Positions 24,898-33,569 of a stretch of 37,606 bases of DNA are shown piece after piece. The stretch comes from Candidatus Eisenbergiella merdipullorum (GTDB lineage Bacteria > Bacillota > Clostridia > Lachnospirales > Lachnospiraceae). The stretch spans positions 1-37,606 of the forward strand of contig DWYY01000063.1 in NCBI GenBank assembly GCA_019118445.1, read 5' to 3'. The position numbers and the translations under genes were made by a program. Positions within the stretch are counted from its first letter, which is position 1; every line of letters starts with the position of its first letter. The notes below the pieces were generated by a model, which saw only the letters and a program-made list of their open reading frames with translations, did no database searches and was not told the DNA's origin.

Positions 24898-26400
24898 ATG
24901 AAAAAGAAATATGTTCTCTTATTTGGAATGATCCTTACAGTTTTTATCGCTGCCTGCGGAAATCAAAGAAATATGCAGTCAGGCGAAGATGGAAGCCTGC
25001 AATCTGCGGAAACCAAACCGGAAACAGAAACTGTTGCAGCTCAGGAGAAGGAAACCATCGAGGTCTCAGTCGTAATTGAAGACCATTATATAACTAATAT
25101 GGGAGATCCTTCCAACTTGTATCATATAGATGAGAACAATGTTTTATGGGGATGCGGCAGAAATAATTATGGACAGTTGGGGCAGGGAACACAGGACTAT
25201 GACTTTCATGAAGAAATGGTGAAAATCGCAGAGGATGTGATCCATGTGGATTATTCCCAGGAAGGCTTTGTGATCTATCTGACGGCAGATCATGACCTGT
25301 ACGGATTTGGAAACGCCGGTACCGGAGCCCTTCGGCAGTTGGACGAGTTCTCTGTGGAATTTTATAACAACGGGGAGGCGTGTGTGGTAAAAGAGCCTGT
25401 CCTGTTGATGCCGGATGTGACCTATGCGCGTTGCGGGAGAGAGGATGTGGTCTGTCTCAGATCGGATCAGTCTGTCTGGACCTGGGGGACGATATGGTAT
25501 GAAAACGGCGGTTATGATTTCAGAGGTACGCCAGAAAAAATCCTGGATGAAACAGTCTGGGTAACGGGAGGGCCATATAATCATGCGGCACTCCTGCGTG
25601 ACGGCAGCGTATGGACATGGGGATATAATTATTCGGGAAACTGCGGAATAAAGGATATGCCCCTGATCTCTGATCCGCAGGAAGCCGCCAATGGCGTTGA
25701 AATGGTCTGGACAGGCAGAATGGAAGAAAATGTAAACTGTGAAAAAATAGCCGATTTTGATGGGATTTATGAAAGGCAGATGGAGAATACCGTTATCCGC
25801 AGGACGGATGGCACGTACTGGATATGTGGGGCAAATGTGGGAAATGAAGAAAAAGTATTACCGGTCTCTTATGAAGTGACGGATTATGTTATGACCTGTA
25901 CTTCGGAATTTCTGCCATATGAAGGATCTGATTACGGTAATATGGCTGATGAGGATCAACAGATCAGTAATATGCTGATCTGCCGGAATAACGATGTTTT
26001 CAGTTTTGACAGAAGTTCCTTGGATATTACCGGACTTTATAAAAATATCGAAAACCTGTTATGGATCGCACCCAGAGGAGGAGCAGGCATAGATACGGAG
26101 GGCTCTAAAGTAGAAGCCGCGTCAAACCGTTTTATCATGCTGAGTGAAAATATGGCTTCTGGAGATATACCGGAAGAAAATGTACTATTGATACGGCTTA
26201 CCCGTGAGCGTGCTGTTGAGGCTGGGGCTATGCCTATGTCATATAAGGATATTTTGCTATATCGTGAGAATGAAGATGCGTATCTGGCCTGGCAGATGGC
26301 AGATGATTTAAACTCATGGTATCTGTACCAATTACCAGGGTATGGGGATTGGATGGAAAAGGAGGTTGCAATATTCTTGCGTTGTGCAGCCGGCTTTTAA
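24898..26400 (+). CDS. RCC1-repeat lipoprotein
   Basis: 500 residues. Lipoprotein signal MKKKYVLLFGMILTVFIAAC with lipobox IAAC (Cys at residue 20), then a Ser/Glu-rich linker. RCC1-type beta-propeller blades are visible: NNVLWGCGRNNYGQLGQGT, HDLYGFGNAGTGAL, QSVWTWGT and HAALLRDGSVWTWGYNYSGN. The C-terminal third has weaker blades (YWICGAN) and ends without further motif. RCC1-like repeats in Firmicutes surface proteins are generally protein-binding propellers; the ligand is unknown. ATG 24898 follows AGGAAAGG. It ends the lipoprotein/membrane run. Confidence 0.88.
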   Translation: MKKKYVLLFGMILTVFIAACGNQRNMQSGEDGSLQSAETKPETETVAAQEKETIEVSVVIEDHYITNMGDPSNLYHIDENNVLWGCGRNNYGQLGQGTQDYDFHEEMVKIAEDVIHVDYSQEGFVIYLTADHDLYGFGNAGTGALRQLDEFSVEFYNNGEACVVKEPVLLMPDVTYARCGREDVVCLRSDQSVWTWGTIWYENGGYDFRGTPEKILDETVWVTGGPYNHAALLRDGSVWTWGYNYSGNCGIKDMPLISDPQEAANGVEMVWTGRMEENVNCEKIADFDGIYERQMENTVIRRTDGTYWICGANVGNEEKVLPVSYEVTDYVMTCTSEFLPYEGSDYGNMADEDQQISNMLICRNNDVFSFDRSSLDITGLYKNIENLLWIAPRGGAGIDTEGSKVEAASNRFIMLSENMASGDIPEENVLLIRLTRERAVEAGAMPMSYKDILLYRENEDAYLAWQMADDLNSWYLYQLPGYGDWMEKEVAIFLRCAAGF

Positions 26401-26415
26401 GGCAAAATAAATATG

Positions 26416-26457
26416 AAAGCCGTTTCCATGGAGCCATTGCTCTATAGTCACGGCTTT
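26416..26457. terminator. Possible terminator between convergent genes
   Basis: Stem AAAGCCGT/ACGGCTTT (26416-26423 and 26450-26457) with a long 26-nt loop, between the RCC1-like gene and the minus-strand DUF4364 gene. Weak. Confidence 0.35.
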
Positions 26458-26497
26458 AAACAGGTCATATATGGAAATAACGGCCATTACATACCGC

Positions 26498-27013
26498 CTA
26501 AAAAAGCTGCTCCGTCAGATAGCGGTAGATTTCCTTATTCTTCTTCTGCCAGTTGTCGCAGATGGAGGCCGCGAGCTCTTCAGTGGGAACGGACAGGCGG
26601 ATGCCGACCAGGTCCACATCCTTGTCCTTCGCCACCAGCTGGGCCTCAAATTCCCCGTTTACCAGCTTGTAATAGTTGCCCTGGATGGAGGATTCATTGC
26701 GGAGCTCCATCCGGTGGCTTTTGAAATATTCCCGGATATCGTCCTTTATAGCGTCGCTGATGCGGTTTTCAAAATAGCTGAGGGTGTTTCTGCCCTCTTC
26801 CGTCAGTTGCAGCTGCGTCCGGTTCAGGATGGTCTTTGACCGGGCAAGCCCTGTTTCCACAAGATCGGAAAAAACGGTCTGCAGGGTGAGAAAATTGGTA
26901 TAGTCCCGGTCCAGGATGAACTCTGCGATCTGCGCTGTGGTAAGCGGAAAATTCACACAGTTGAGCATATAAAGGACCATGAGTTTATAAAGTGTGGTCG
27001 GTTCCTTGTTCAT
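26498..27013 (-). CDS. DUF4364 family protein
   Basis: 171 residues. The N-terminus is winged-helix-like (TLYKLMVLYMLNCVNFPLTT, AQIAEFILDRDYTNFLTLQ), followed by ILNRTQLQLTEEGRNTLSYF and a C-terminal alpha/beta part. This is the pattern of DUF4364, a conserved Clostridia family with a predicted DNA-binding fold and no assigned function. The start overlaps the end of the radical SAM gene by 29 bp, so it is the last gene of a three-gene operon. Confidence 0.88.
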   Translation of the reverse strand: MNKEPTTLYKLMVLYMLNCVNFPLTTAQIAEFILDRDYTNFLTLQTVFSDLVETGLARSKTILNRTQLQLTEEGRNTLSYFENRISDAIKDDIREYFKSHRMELRNESSIQGNYYKLVNGEFEAQLVAKDKDVDLVGIRLSVPTEELAASICDNWQKKNKEIYRYLTEQLF

Positions 27014-27935
27014 GGCATTGTCCTTGTCTGATGGCGTTCTGCTTCAGCCTGCGGTGAAGCAGATTCAATACGTTTCGTTTGTCGGCGCTCCACAGGGGGG
27101 CGATGAGCAGGCGTTTCGGCCCGTCCCCTGTGACCCGGTGGATGACGATGTCAGCAGATAGCGATGCGATGCAGTCACATAAGATGGAAAGATATTCCTC
27201 CAGTGACAGCACCTGAAAGCGGCCTGCCCGGTACTCATCTGCGAGGTCGGTTCCTTCCAGCACGTGAAGGAGCTGCAGTTTCACGCCCCAGATGCCGCAG
27301 CCGTTCAGATAACGGATGGTCTGAAGCATCATTTCCCGCGTCTCTCCCGGAAGGCCCAGGATCACATGGACGATCACAGGGATGTCCGCCGCATGAAGCG
27401 CACGCACGGCGGCGTCAAAGCAGGAAAGGGGATAGCCTCTGCGGATATAGACAGCCGTGCTTTCGTGGATGGTCTGAAGGCCCAGCTCCACCCAGATGAA
27501 TTTTCCGGGAAAACGTTCCTTCAGGCGGACGAACAGACCGATCACCTCATCCGGCAGGCAGTCGGGCCGGGTAGCGATGGAGATGCCCGCAATGTCCGGC
27601 TCGGCCAGGGCTTCGGAAAAGAGCCGCTCCAGCAGGGGAAGCGGCCCGTAGGTATTCGTATATGCCTGAAAATAGGCGATGAAGCGGCTGCCTGTTTTTT
27701 TCCCGGAAAGGAGAGATCTTCCGGCGTCGAGCTGGGCGCGCAGCGTACCGGTGCGCTTTGCGGCAAAATCCCCGCTTCCGCCCGCGCTGCAGAAGATACA
27801 GCCGCGGTCACCCAGCGTGCCGTCCCGGTTGGGGCAGGTAAACCCTGCGTCCAGCGCGATCTTGTACAGCTTTTCTCCGTAATGCTCCTGACACCAGGCG
27901 CCGAGCGTCCGGTAGGGCATCTGACCGTTGTTCAC
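26985..27935 (-). CDS. TIGR01212 family (YhcC-like) radical SAM protein
   Basis: 316 residues. Starts with PYRTLGAWCQEHYGEKLYKI and ALDAGFTCPNRDGTLGDRGC, then IFCSAGGSGDFA, the distinctive spaced Cys motif (Cys-x-many-Cys-x2-Cys) of this family. YFQAYTNTYGPLPLLERLF and ISIATRPDCLP are conserved core blocks. It binds a 4Fe-4S cluster and SAM; the physiological substrate is not established. GTG start at 27935 overlaps the stop of the malic enzyme gene by 4 nt (GTGA), so translational coupling is likely. Confidence 0.93.
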   Translation of the reverse strand: MNNGQMPYRTLGAWCQEHYGEKLYKIALDAGFTCPNRDGTLGDRGCIFCSAGGSGDFAAKRTGTLRAQLDAGRSLLSGKKTGSRFIAYFQAYTNTYGPLPLLERLFSEALAEPDIAGISIATRPDCLPDEVIGLFVRLKERFPGKFIWVELGLQTIHESTAVYIRRGYPLSCFDAAVRALHAADIPVIVHVILGLPGETREMMLQTIRYLNGCGIWGVKLQLLHVLEGTDLADEYRAGRFQVLSLEEYLSILCDCIASLSADIVIHRVTGDGPKRLLIAPLWSADKRNVLNLLHRRLKQNAIRQGQCHEQGTDHTL

Positions 27936-29086
27936 CGCTCGATATTGGATCTGACCGCTTCGGCCACCACGTCCGCAACCCTGGGGTCAAAGGCTTCCGG
28001 CATGATGTTGTCTTCGTTCAGTTCCTCATCCGGCACAAGTGAGGCGATGGCGAGGGCGGCGGCCAGCTTCATTTTTTCCGTGATCTGAGTGGCGCGTCCT
28101 TCCAGAGCTCCTTTGAAAATGCCGGGGAAAGCTACCACATTGTTCACCTGATTGGGGAAATCGCTTCGTCCGGTCCCCACCACTCTGGCGCCCGCAGCCT
28201 TTGCCAGATTGGGCATGATCTCCGGTACGGGATTGGCCATTGCGAAGAGGATGGAATCCGGATTCATGGAAGCCACCATTTCCTGGGTAACGATGCCCGG
28301 CGCGGATACGCCGATGAAAATGTCCGCGCTCTTCATGGCATCTGCCAGAGAGCCGGTCATGCCGGTAAGGTTGGTCACCTTCATCATTTTCTCCTGCATC
28401 CAGTTCAGCCCTTCACTTTTCTTTGAAAGGATGCCGGATTTGTCGCAGAGGGTCACGTTCGTGAATCCATAGGAGAGAAGCAGCCTGGCAATGGCGATCC
28501 CGGCGCTTCCCGCTCCGTTGATGACCACGCGGCAGTCCTCTTTTTTCTTGCCGATGACCTTCAGGGCATTGATGACGCCTGCCAGGACGACGATGGCGGT
28601 GCCGTGCTGGTCATCGTGGAAAACCGGGATGTCCAGCGTTTCCTTCAGCCGCTCTTCGATCTCAAAGCAGCGCGGCGCGCTGATATCCTCCAGATTGATG
28701 CCGCCGAATCCCGGGGCGATCCAGGTGACGGCTTTGATGATCTCTTCCGTATCCTGGGTGTCCAGGCAGATCGGGACCGCGTTCACCCCGCCGAATTCCT
28801 TGAATAGGACGGCCTTTCCTTCCATGACCGGCATGGCGGCATGAGGGCCGATGTTGCCGAGGCCTAGGACCGCGGAGCCGTCGGAAACCACGGCGATAGT
28901 GTTCGCCTTCATGGTGTAGGTGTAAGCAGCCTCCTTATCCTGCGCGATCACCTTGCAGGGTTCGGCCACGCCCGGCGTATAGACCAGGGCGAGATCTTCT
29001 CTGGATCTGACCGGGACCTTGGAGATGGTCTCCAGCTTTCCGTTCAATTTTTTATGCAGCTCAAGCGCTTTTTCGTTTGTTGTCAT
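27932..29086 (-). CDS. NAD(P)-dependent malic enzyme, short form
   Basis: 384 residues. Decarboxylates malate to pyruvate and CO2 with reduction of NAD(P). Visible: catalytic Tyr36 in LVYTPGVAEP, the Lys91 block MEGKAVLFKEFGGV, the metal-binding region GGINLEDISAPRCFEIEE and FHDDQHGTA, and the Rossmann motif INGAGSAGIAIARLL. Length matches the bacterial short malic enzymes (about 380-410). It is the first gene of an operon with the YhcC-like and DUF4364 genes. It is divergent from the KDPG aldolase operon, another pyruvate-producing route. Confidence 0.95.
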   Translation of the reverse strand: MTTNEKALELHKKLNGKLETISKVPVRSREDLALVYTPGVAEPCKVIAQDKEAAYTYTMKANTIAVVSDGSAVLGLGNIGPHAAMPVMEGKAVLFKEFGGVNAVPICLDTQDTEEIIKAVTWIAPGFGGINLEDISAPRCFEIEERLKETLDIPVFHDDQHGTAIVVLAGVINALKVIGKKKEDCRVVINGAGSAGIAIARLLLSYGFTNVTLCDKSGILSKKSEGLNWMQEKMMKVTNLTGMTGSLADAMKSADIFIGVSAPGIVTQEMVASMNPDSILFAMANPVPEIMPNLAKAAGARVVGTGRSDFPNQVNNVVAFPGIFKGALEGRATQITEKMKLAAALAIASLVPDEELNEDNIMPEAFDPRVADVVAEAVRSNIER

Positions 29087-29155
29087 CTTGTCCCTCCGTT
29101 TTGAAGCATATTCCGGGATTTCCTGCCTGTCCCGGAGGCTTTTTCAATACCTATA

Positions 29156-29184
29156 ATCATATAATATTTGGTTTTGATGTGCAA
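29156..29184 (-). promoter_or_regulatory. Predicted malic enzyme operon promoter
   Basis: Minus strand: TTGCAC (29179-29184), 17-nt spacer, TATGAT (29156-29161), about 70 nt before the start. An inverted repeat TCCGGGA/TCCCGGA lies in the leader at 29112-29136. Confidence 0.55.
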
Positions 29185-29213
29185 GATAAACTATTTATTG
29201 GACAACTTTTGAT

Positions 29214-29289
29214 TTGCGATTTAGCGCATTGTGCGGTATGATAAGGACAGAAATACTTTCCGCGTATTTTGGGAAGAAACGCGGAAAGG
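29214..29289 (+). promoter_or_regulatory. Predicted eda-kdgK promoter and leader hairpin
   Basis: TTGCGA (29214-29219), 17-nt spacer, TATGAT (29237-29242). The leader then carries a perfect 10-bp inverted repeat CTTTCCGCGT/ACGCGGAAAG (29257-29266 and 29280-29289, 13-nt loop). It starts at about +9 and could be a repressor operator or a stabilising mRNA hairpin. Confidence 0.55.
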
Positions 29290-29319
29290 CAAAGAAAAAA
29301 CAAAAAAAGGAGAAAAAAG

Positions 29320-30267
29320 ATGAGCGACGTATTACAAAGGATCTATGAGATCGGAATTGTTCCCGTCATCGCGATCGACGACGCTGAGAAGGCGGTGCCT
29401 TTGGCAAAGGCGCTGGTAAGAGGCGGACTCCCGGCAGCGGAGGTGACCTTCCGCACGGCCGCCGCTGAAGAAGCGATCCGGCGCATCGTGTCTGAGGTGC
29501 CCGATATGCTGGTGGGCGCTGGAACCGTATTGACCAAGGAACAGGCGGACCGTGCCATTGATGCGGGAGTATCCTTCATCGTCAGCCCCGGCTTCAATCC
29601 GGAGATCACGAAATACGTGCTGGACAAGGGGATGCTCATGATTCCAGGAACTGCGTCCCCGGGCGAGATGGAGCAGGCTATGAGCATGGGCCTTTCCGTG
29701 GTCAAGTTTTTCCCGGCGGAAGCAAACGGCGGCGTTGCGAAGCTGAAGGCTCTGGCAGGCCCTTACACGACCCTGCGCTGGATGCCTACGGGCGGTGTGA
29801 ATGAGAAGAATCTTCTGGACTACATCAAGTTCAACAAGATCGTTGCCTGCGGAGGCACCTGGATGGTGAAGAAGGATCTGATCGAAGCGGAGAACTGGGA
29901 TGAGATCGAGCGTCTGACCAGACAGGCGGTACAGACCATGCTGGGACTGCATGTGGACCACATCGGTATCAACACGGAGAATGAGCAGGAAGCGCAGGCT
30001 GCCGCGAAGCTGTTTGTGGACATGTTCGGGATGGAGGAAAAGGTTGGAAATTCCAGCATCTTTGTGGGCAAAAATGAAGTTGAGATCATGAAGAAAATGT
30101 ATCTTGGCAAAAACGGCCACATTGCGATCGCAACTCATACGCTGCCCCGTGCCATCGCCTATTTCAAGGCCCGCGGTTATGAATTCCGCGAGGAGACGGT
30201 AACGGAAAAGGCGGCTTACTTCAAGGATGAGATCGCTGGCTTCGCGATCCATCTGGTACAAAGATAA
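29320..30267 (+). CDS. eda: KDPG/KHG aldolase fused to a C-terminal VOC (glyoxalase-like) domain
   Basis: 315 residues from ATG 29320 (AAAAAAGGAG upstream); the frame opens earlier at 29269 but without a ribosome site. Residues 1 to about 205 are a class I aldolase that cleaves 2-keto-3-deoxy-6-phosphogluconate to pyruvate and glyceraldehyde-3-phosphate: Glu41, Arg45 (AEVTFRT), GAGTVLT, the Schiff-base Lys129 (VVKFFPAE) and MPTGGV. Residues about 208-315 (LHVDHIGINTENEQEAQAAA, then NGHIAIATHTLPRAIAYF and AGFAIHLVQR) look like one VOC module, absent from the usual about 210-residue aldolase. Eleven bases later comes the KDG kinase gene. Confidence 0.93.
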   Translation: MSDVLQRIYEIGIVPVIAIDDAEKAVPLAKALVRGGLPAAEVTFRTAAAEEAIRRIVSEVPDMLVGAGTVLTKEQADRAIDAGVSFIVSPGFNPEITKYVLDKGMLMIPGTASPGEMEQAMSMGLSVVKFFPAEANGGVAKLKALAGPYTTLRWMPTGGVNEKNLLDYIKFNKIVACGGTWMVKKDLIEAENWDEIERLTRQAVQTMLGLHVDHIGINTENEQEAQAAAKLFVDMFGMEEKVGNSSIFVGKNEVEIMKKMYLGKNGHIAIATHTLPRAIAYFKARGYEFREETVTEKAAYFKDEIAGFAIHLVQR

Positions 30268-30278
30268 AGGAGGAAAAT

Positions 30279-31307
30279 ATGGCAAAAGTAATTACATTCG
30301 GCGAACTGATGCTGCGTCTGCAGCCCTATGATTACCTGCGTTTTGTGCAGGCAGATTCTTTTGAGGCCACGTTTGGAGGTGGAGAGGCGAATGTAGCCGT
30401 TTCCCTGGCCAACTACGGGATGGATTCCCGCTTTGTGACGAAGCTCCCTTCCCATGCCATCGGGCAGATGGCGGTGAACAGCCTGCGCAAGTACGGCGTG
30501 AACACCGAACATATCACCAGAGGCGGAGACAGGATCGGCATCTATTTCCTGGAGAAGGGCGCGTCCACGCGTGGGAGTGTCTGCATTTATGACCGCGCGC
30601 ATTCCGCCATCGCGGAGGCGTCTGAGGGGGATTTTGACTGGGATGCCATCTTTGAAGGCGCGGACTGGTTCCATTTCACCGGGATCACCCCTGCTCTGGG
30701 AGAGAATGTGGTGCGCATCTGCAAGCAGGCATGTGAGGCGGCGAAGAAGCATGGCGTGAAGATCAGCTGCGACTTGAACTACCGCGGCAAGCTCTGGACA
30801 AGAGAGCAGGCGAGGGCGGCCATGACCGACCTGTGCCAGTACGTGGATGTCTGCATCTCCAATGAAGAGGACGCGAAGGATGTATTCGGCATTGAAGCGG
30901 AAAATACCGATATTTATGCCGGAAAGCTGGACAAGGAAGGCTATAAGTCCGTTGCGAAGCAGCTGGCGGACCGTTTCGGTTTTGAGAAAGTGGCGATCAC
31001 GCTGCGCGAGAGCAGATCCGCGTCCGACAATGACTGGAGCGGCATGCTGTATGATTCCGCGAGCGGAGAGTTCTGCTTCTCCAAGCAGTATCATCTTCAT
31101 ATCGTTGACCGCGTGGGCGGCGGCGACAGCTTCGGCGGCGGGCTGATCTATTCGCTCCTGAACGGAAAGAGCACGCAGGAGGCGATTGAGTTTGCAGTGG
31201 CGGCTTCCGCACTGAAGCATTCCATTGAGGGAGACTACAACATGGTTTCCGTGGCTGAGGTGGAAAAGCTGGCAGGTGGGGACAGCTCAGGACGCGTACA
31301 GAGATAA
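30279..31307 (+). CDS. kdgK: 2-keto-3-deoxygluconate kinase (PfkB family)
   Basis: 342 residues. Phosphorylates 2-keto-3-deoxygluconate, the substrate for the aldolase encoded just upstream. Visible: the N-terminal ITFGELMLRLQP and FGGGEANVAVSLA blocks of KdgK-type PfkB kinases, and the C-terminal PfkB signature DRVGGGDSFGGGL with catalytic Asp283. ATG 30279 follows AGGAGG. The eda-kdgK pair implies growth on hexuronates or pectin-derived sugars. The earlier uronate genes are not in the window. Confidence 0.94.
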   Translation: MAKVITFGELMLRLQPYDYLRFVQADSFEATFGGGEANVAVSLANYGMDSRFVTKLPSHAIGQMAVNSLRKYGVNTEHITRGGDRIGIYFLEKGASTRGSVCIYDRAHSAIAEASEGDFDWDAIFEGADWFHFTGITPALGENVVRICKQACEAAKKHGVKISCDLNYRGKLWTREQARAAMTDLCQYVDVCISNEEDAKDVFGIEAENTDIYAGKLDKEGYKSVAKQLADRFGFEKVAITLRESRSASDNDWSGMLYDSASGEFCFSKQYHLHIVDRVGGGDSFGGGLIYSLLNGKSTQEAIEFAVAASALKHSIEGDYNMVSVAEVEKLAGGDSSGRVQR

Positions 31308-31335
31308 GGTAAAAGAAAACCGTCGGACAGGCTTT

Positions 31336-31394
31336 GGCAGGATATCAGCGCATAACGGCAATGTATCTATCCTGCCGGCCTGCCGGCTTTTTTT
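31336..31394 (+). terminator. Terminator region after kdgK
   Basis: A 9-bp stem GGCAGGATA/TATCCTGCC (31336-31344 and 31368-31376) is followed by GGCCTGCCGGC and seven Ts (31388-31394). Confidence 0.65.
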
Positions 31395-31447
31395 CCTTTA
31401 TCTGCAGGGATTTCTAAAAAAGTCTTTCTATTTTTTCAAATCTGTTA

Positions 31448-31453
31448 TATAAT
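31448..31453 (+). promoter_or_regulatory. Candidate -10 of the rho promoter
   Basis: TATAAT at 31448-31453; the -35 position (TTTCTA, 31425-31430) is weak. Gives a leader of about 250 nt. Confidence 0.4.
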
Positions 31454-31711
31454 AAGGAACGGAAATTTGTAAGGTTCAAATTTTTCCTGAAAACATATCT
31501 CGTTGGCGTCTGCTGGATGGACGCCTTTGACAGGCATAAAGAAAGGGAACTGCCGCTCTGGAAGCGGATCCCTGTCATGCCGGATATCTGAGTTTTATTT
31601 CCCTATAAGGAATATTTAATCGTAAAAAAGGATACGAAGCGTTTTCGGCGCGTGCCGAAGCGTATTTCAGATTTCCTGTAAACCGGATGGAATACAAAAC
31701 GGAGGAACAGT

Positions 31712-33511
31712 ATGAGCAGTGTGAGCATGAGAGAGAAGTATCAGTCGCTGGCATTGACCGACCTGAAGGAAATTGCCAAATCCCGCGGGATCAGGGGCAC
31801 TTCATCCATGAAGAAGGCGGACGTGATCGAAGCGATGGTGGCGCTCGACGAAAAGGAAAATCAGAATACGGAGGCGGCTGAGCCTGTGCGCAGGCCTTCT
31901 GGAACGAAGAGCGTCACGAGAAAAAAGGCGGAAAGCGCGCAGGCCCGTCAGACTGACAGTGTGGAAAGCCGCAGAACAGAGAGCGCGGAGGGCCGCAGGG
32001 CGGAAGGCGTGCAGGGCGGCAGGACGGAAAACGCAGAGGGCCGGAAGCCCGAAAGCGCAGAGAGCAGGAAGACGGAAGAGAAGACGCCGGAGAGAGAAAA
32101 CACGCCGGAACGCAGAAGGATGGTAAGAAATACGGGAAGCGGTCCTTCCTCTGCGGCAAAGGGAATGGAACGCAAACCGGTGCGCCATTTTGTGCAGACC
32201 CAGGGAGCAGCAGCGCAGGTCCATGTGCAGGGACAGAATCATGTGCAGAGTTATTCACAGCCTCAGAACCATGTCTCCGGTCAAGTCCATGCTGCCGGAA
32301 ATGCCCAGAATCAGGCTCCTGTCCAGAATGATGTTCCGGCTGTGCAGCCGTCGGCCGCAGAAGAAGGATTCCCCGCGGAGCTGGACAGCGGCGTTTCCGC
32401 AAACGGGATCCTGGAGGTCATGCCGGACGGCTATGGCTTCATCCGGTGCGCCAACTATCTGCCCGGTGAAAACGACGTGTATGTGGCTCCCAGCCAGATC
32501 CGCAGGTTCGGCTTGAAAACGGGGGATATGCTTGTGGGGAATACCCGCGTCAAGACCCAGAATGAAAAATTCAGCGCTCTGCTCTATGTCAAGAGCATCA
32601 ACGGATATGCACCTGAGGTTGCCGCAAAAAGATGCAATTTTGAGGATATGACGCCAATCTTCCCGAATGAGAGGATCAATCTGGAATTATCCCGTTCCTC
32701 TGTGGCCATGCGCATCATGGACCTGATCAGCCCGGTGGGAAAGGGGCAGAGAGGCATGATCGTTTCCCCGCCTAAGGCCGGTAAGACCACCCTGTTAAAG
32801 CAGGTGGCTCAGTCGGTGAAAACGAACAGTCCTGATATGCACCTGATCATCCTGCTGATCGACGAACGTCCGGAGGAAGTGACGGATTTCCGTGAGGCGA
32901 TCGAAGGGCCGAACGTGGAAGTGATCTATTCCACCTTTGATGAGCTTCCGGAACATCACAAGCGGGTGTCGGAAATGGTGATCGAACGCGCGAAACGTCT
33001 GGTAGAGCATAAGCAGGATGTCATGATCCTTCTGGACAGCATCACGCGTCTGACCCGGGCTTACAACCTGGTGATCCCGCCCAGCGGAAGAACGCTCTCC
33101 GGCGGTCTTGACCCGGCCGCCCTGCACATGCCGAAACGGTTTTTCGGCGCGGCTAGGAATATGCGGGAGGGGGGAAGCCTGACGATCCTCGCAACGGCCC
33201 TGGTGGATACGGGAAGCCGGATGGACGACGTGATCTATGAGGAATTCAAGGGGACCGGCAATATGGAGATCGTCCTGGACCGCAAGCTTTCCGAAAGAAG
33301 AGTATTCCCGGCCATCGATATCCCCAAATCCAGCACCAGAAGGGAGGACCTGCTTCTTTCTCCGGAAGAGCTGGAGGCGACGAGCATCCTGCGCAAGGCG
33401 CTCAACGGTCTGAAGCCCGAGGAGGCGGTGGACAAGATCCTGGATATGTTTACAAGGACCAGGAGCAATACCGATTTTGTAAATGTGGTCAGAAAGATGA
33501 AGATTCTCTGA
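31712..33511 (+). CDS. rho: Transcription termination factor Rho with a long low-complexity insertion
   Basis: 599 residues against about 420 in E. coli. ATG 31712 follows GGAGGAACAGT. Residues 1 to about 50 are the Rho N-terminal helical domain ([17 protein letters not shown]). The cold-shock RNA-binding domain begins near 230 ([20 protein letters not shown], then [18 protein letters not shown]). Walker [12 protein letters not shown] (Lys358), Walker [12 protein letters not shown] and the C-terminal hexamerisation and secondary RNA-binding segments are present. About 175 extra residues lie between the first two: six octads with consensus [TA]ES-A-E-G-R-[RK] (DNA 31928-32071), then a Q/N/H-rich tract at about residues 162-213. 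Heads rho-rpmE-DUF1385-prmC-prfA. Confidence 0.97.
   Translation: MSSVSMREKYQSLALTDLKEIAKSRGIRGTSSMKKADVIEAMVALDEKENQNTEAAEPVRRPSGTKSVTRKKAESAQARQTDSVESRRTESAEGRRAEGVQGGRTENAEGRKPESAESRKTEEKTPERENTPERRRMVRNTGSGPSSAAKGMERKPVRHFVQTQGAAAQVHVQGQNHVQSYSQPQNHVSGQVHAAGNAQNQAPVQNDVPAVQPSAAEEGFPAELDSGVSANGILEVMPDGYGFIRCANYLPGENDVYVAPSQIRRFGLKTGDMLVGNTRVKTQNEKFSALLYVKSINGYAPEVAAKRCNFEDMTPIFPNERINLELSRSSVAMRIMDLISPVGKGQRGMIVSPPKAGKTTLLKQVAQSVKTNSPDMHLIILLIDERPEEVTDFREAIEGPNVEVIYSTFDELPEHHKRVSEMVIERAKRLVEHKQDVMILLDSITRLTRAYNLVIPPSGRTLSGGLDPAALHMPKRFFGAARNMREGGSLTILATALVDTGSRMDDVIYEEFKGTGNMEIVLDRKLSERRVFPAIDIPKSSTRREDLLLSPEELEATSILRKALNGLKPEEAVDKILDMFTRTRSNTDFVNVVRKMKIL
31928..32071 (+). repeat. Six 24-bp repeats inside rho
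   Basis: Six consecutive 8-codon units encoding [40 protein letters not shown] and PESAESRK. Period is exact at the protein level; the DNA units are diverged. Confidence 0.75.
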
Positions 33512-33569
33512 TCTTTTGCCTGAAAAGTCCTGTGATGCTGATTTTTGCGGGAAATAGTAAAAATCATGC

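Larger units (their letters stand above)
31308..31711 (+). other. kdgK-rho intergenic stretch with terminator, promoter and long rho leader
   Basis: Contains the kdgK terminator (31336-31394), a candidate -10 at 31448-31453 and about 250 nt of untranslated leader before rho. The leader includes hairpins GGCGTC/GACGCC (about 31504-31524) and an imperfect TCGGC/GCCGA stem near 31645-31662. No coding sequence seen. Confidence 0.6.

Noticed and set aside
27264-28088. 274-codon plus-strand frame
   Set aside because: Antisense to the YhcC-like radical SAM and malic enzyme genes.
30216-31220. 334-codon minus-strand frame
   Set aside because: Antisense to kdgK, whose PfkB signature is clear.
31928-32071. 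Regular 24-bp repeats considered as a CRISPR or minisatellite array
   Set aside because: Units are contiguous, in frame and inside rho, with no spacers.
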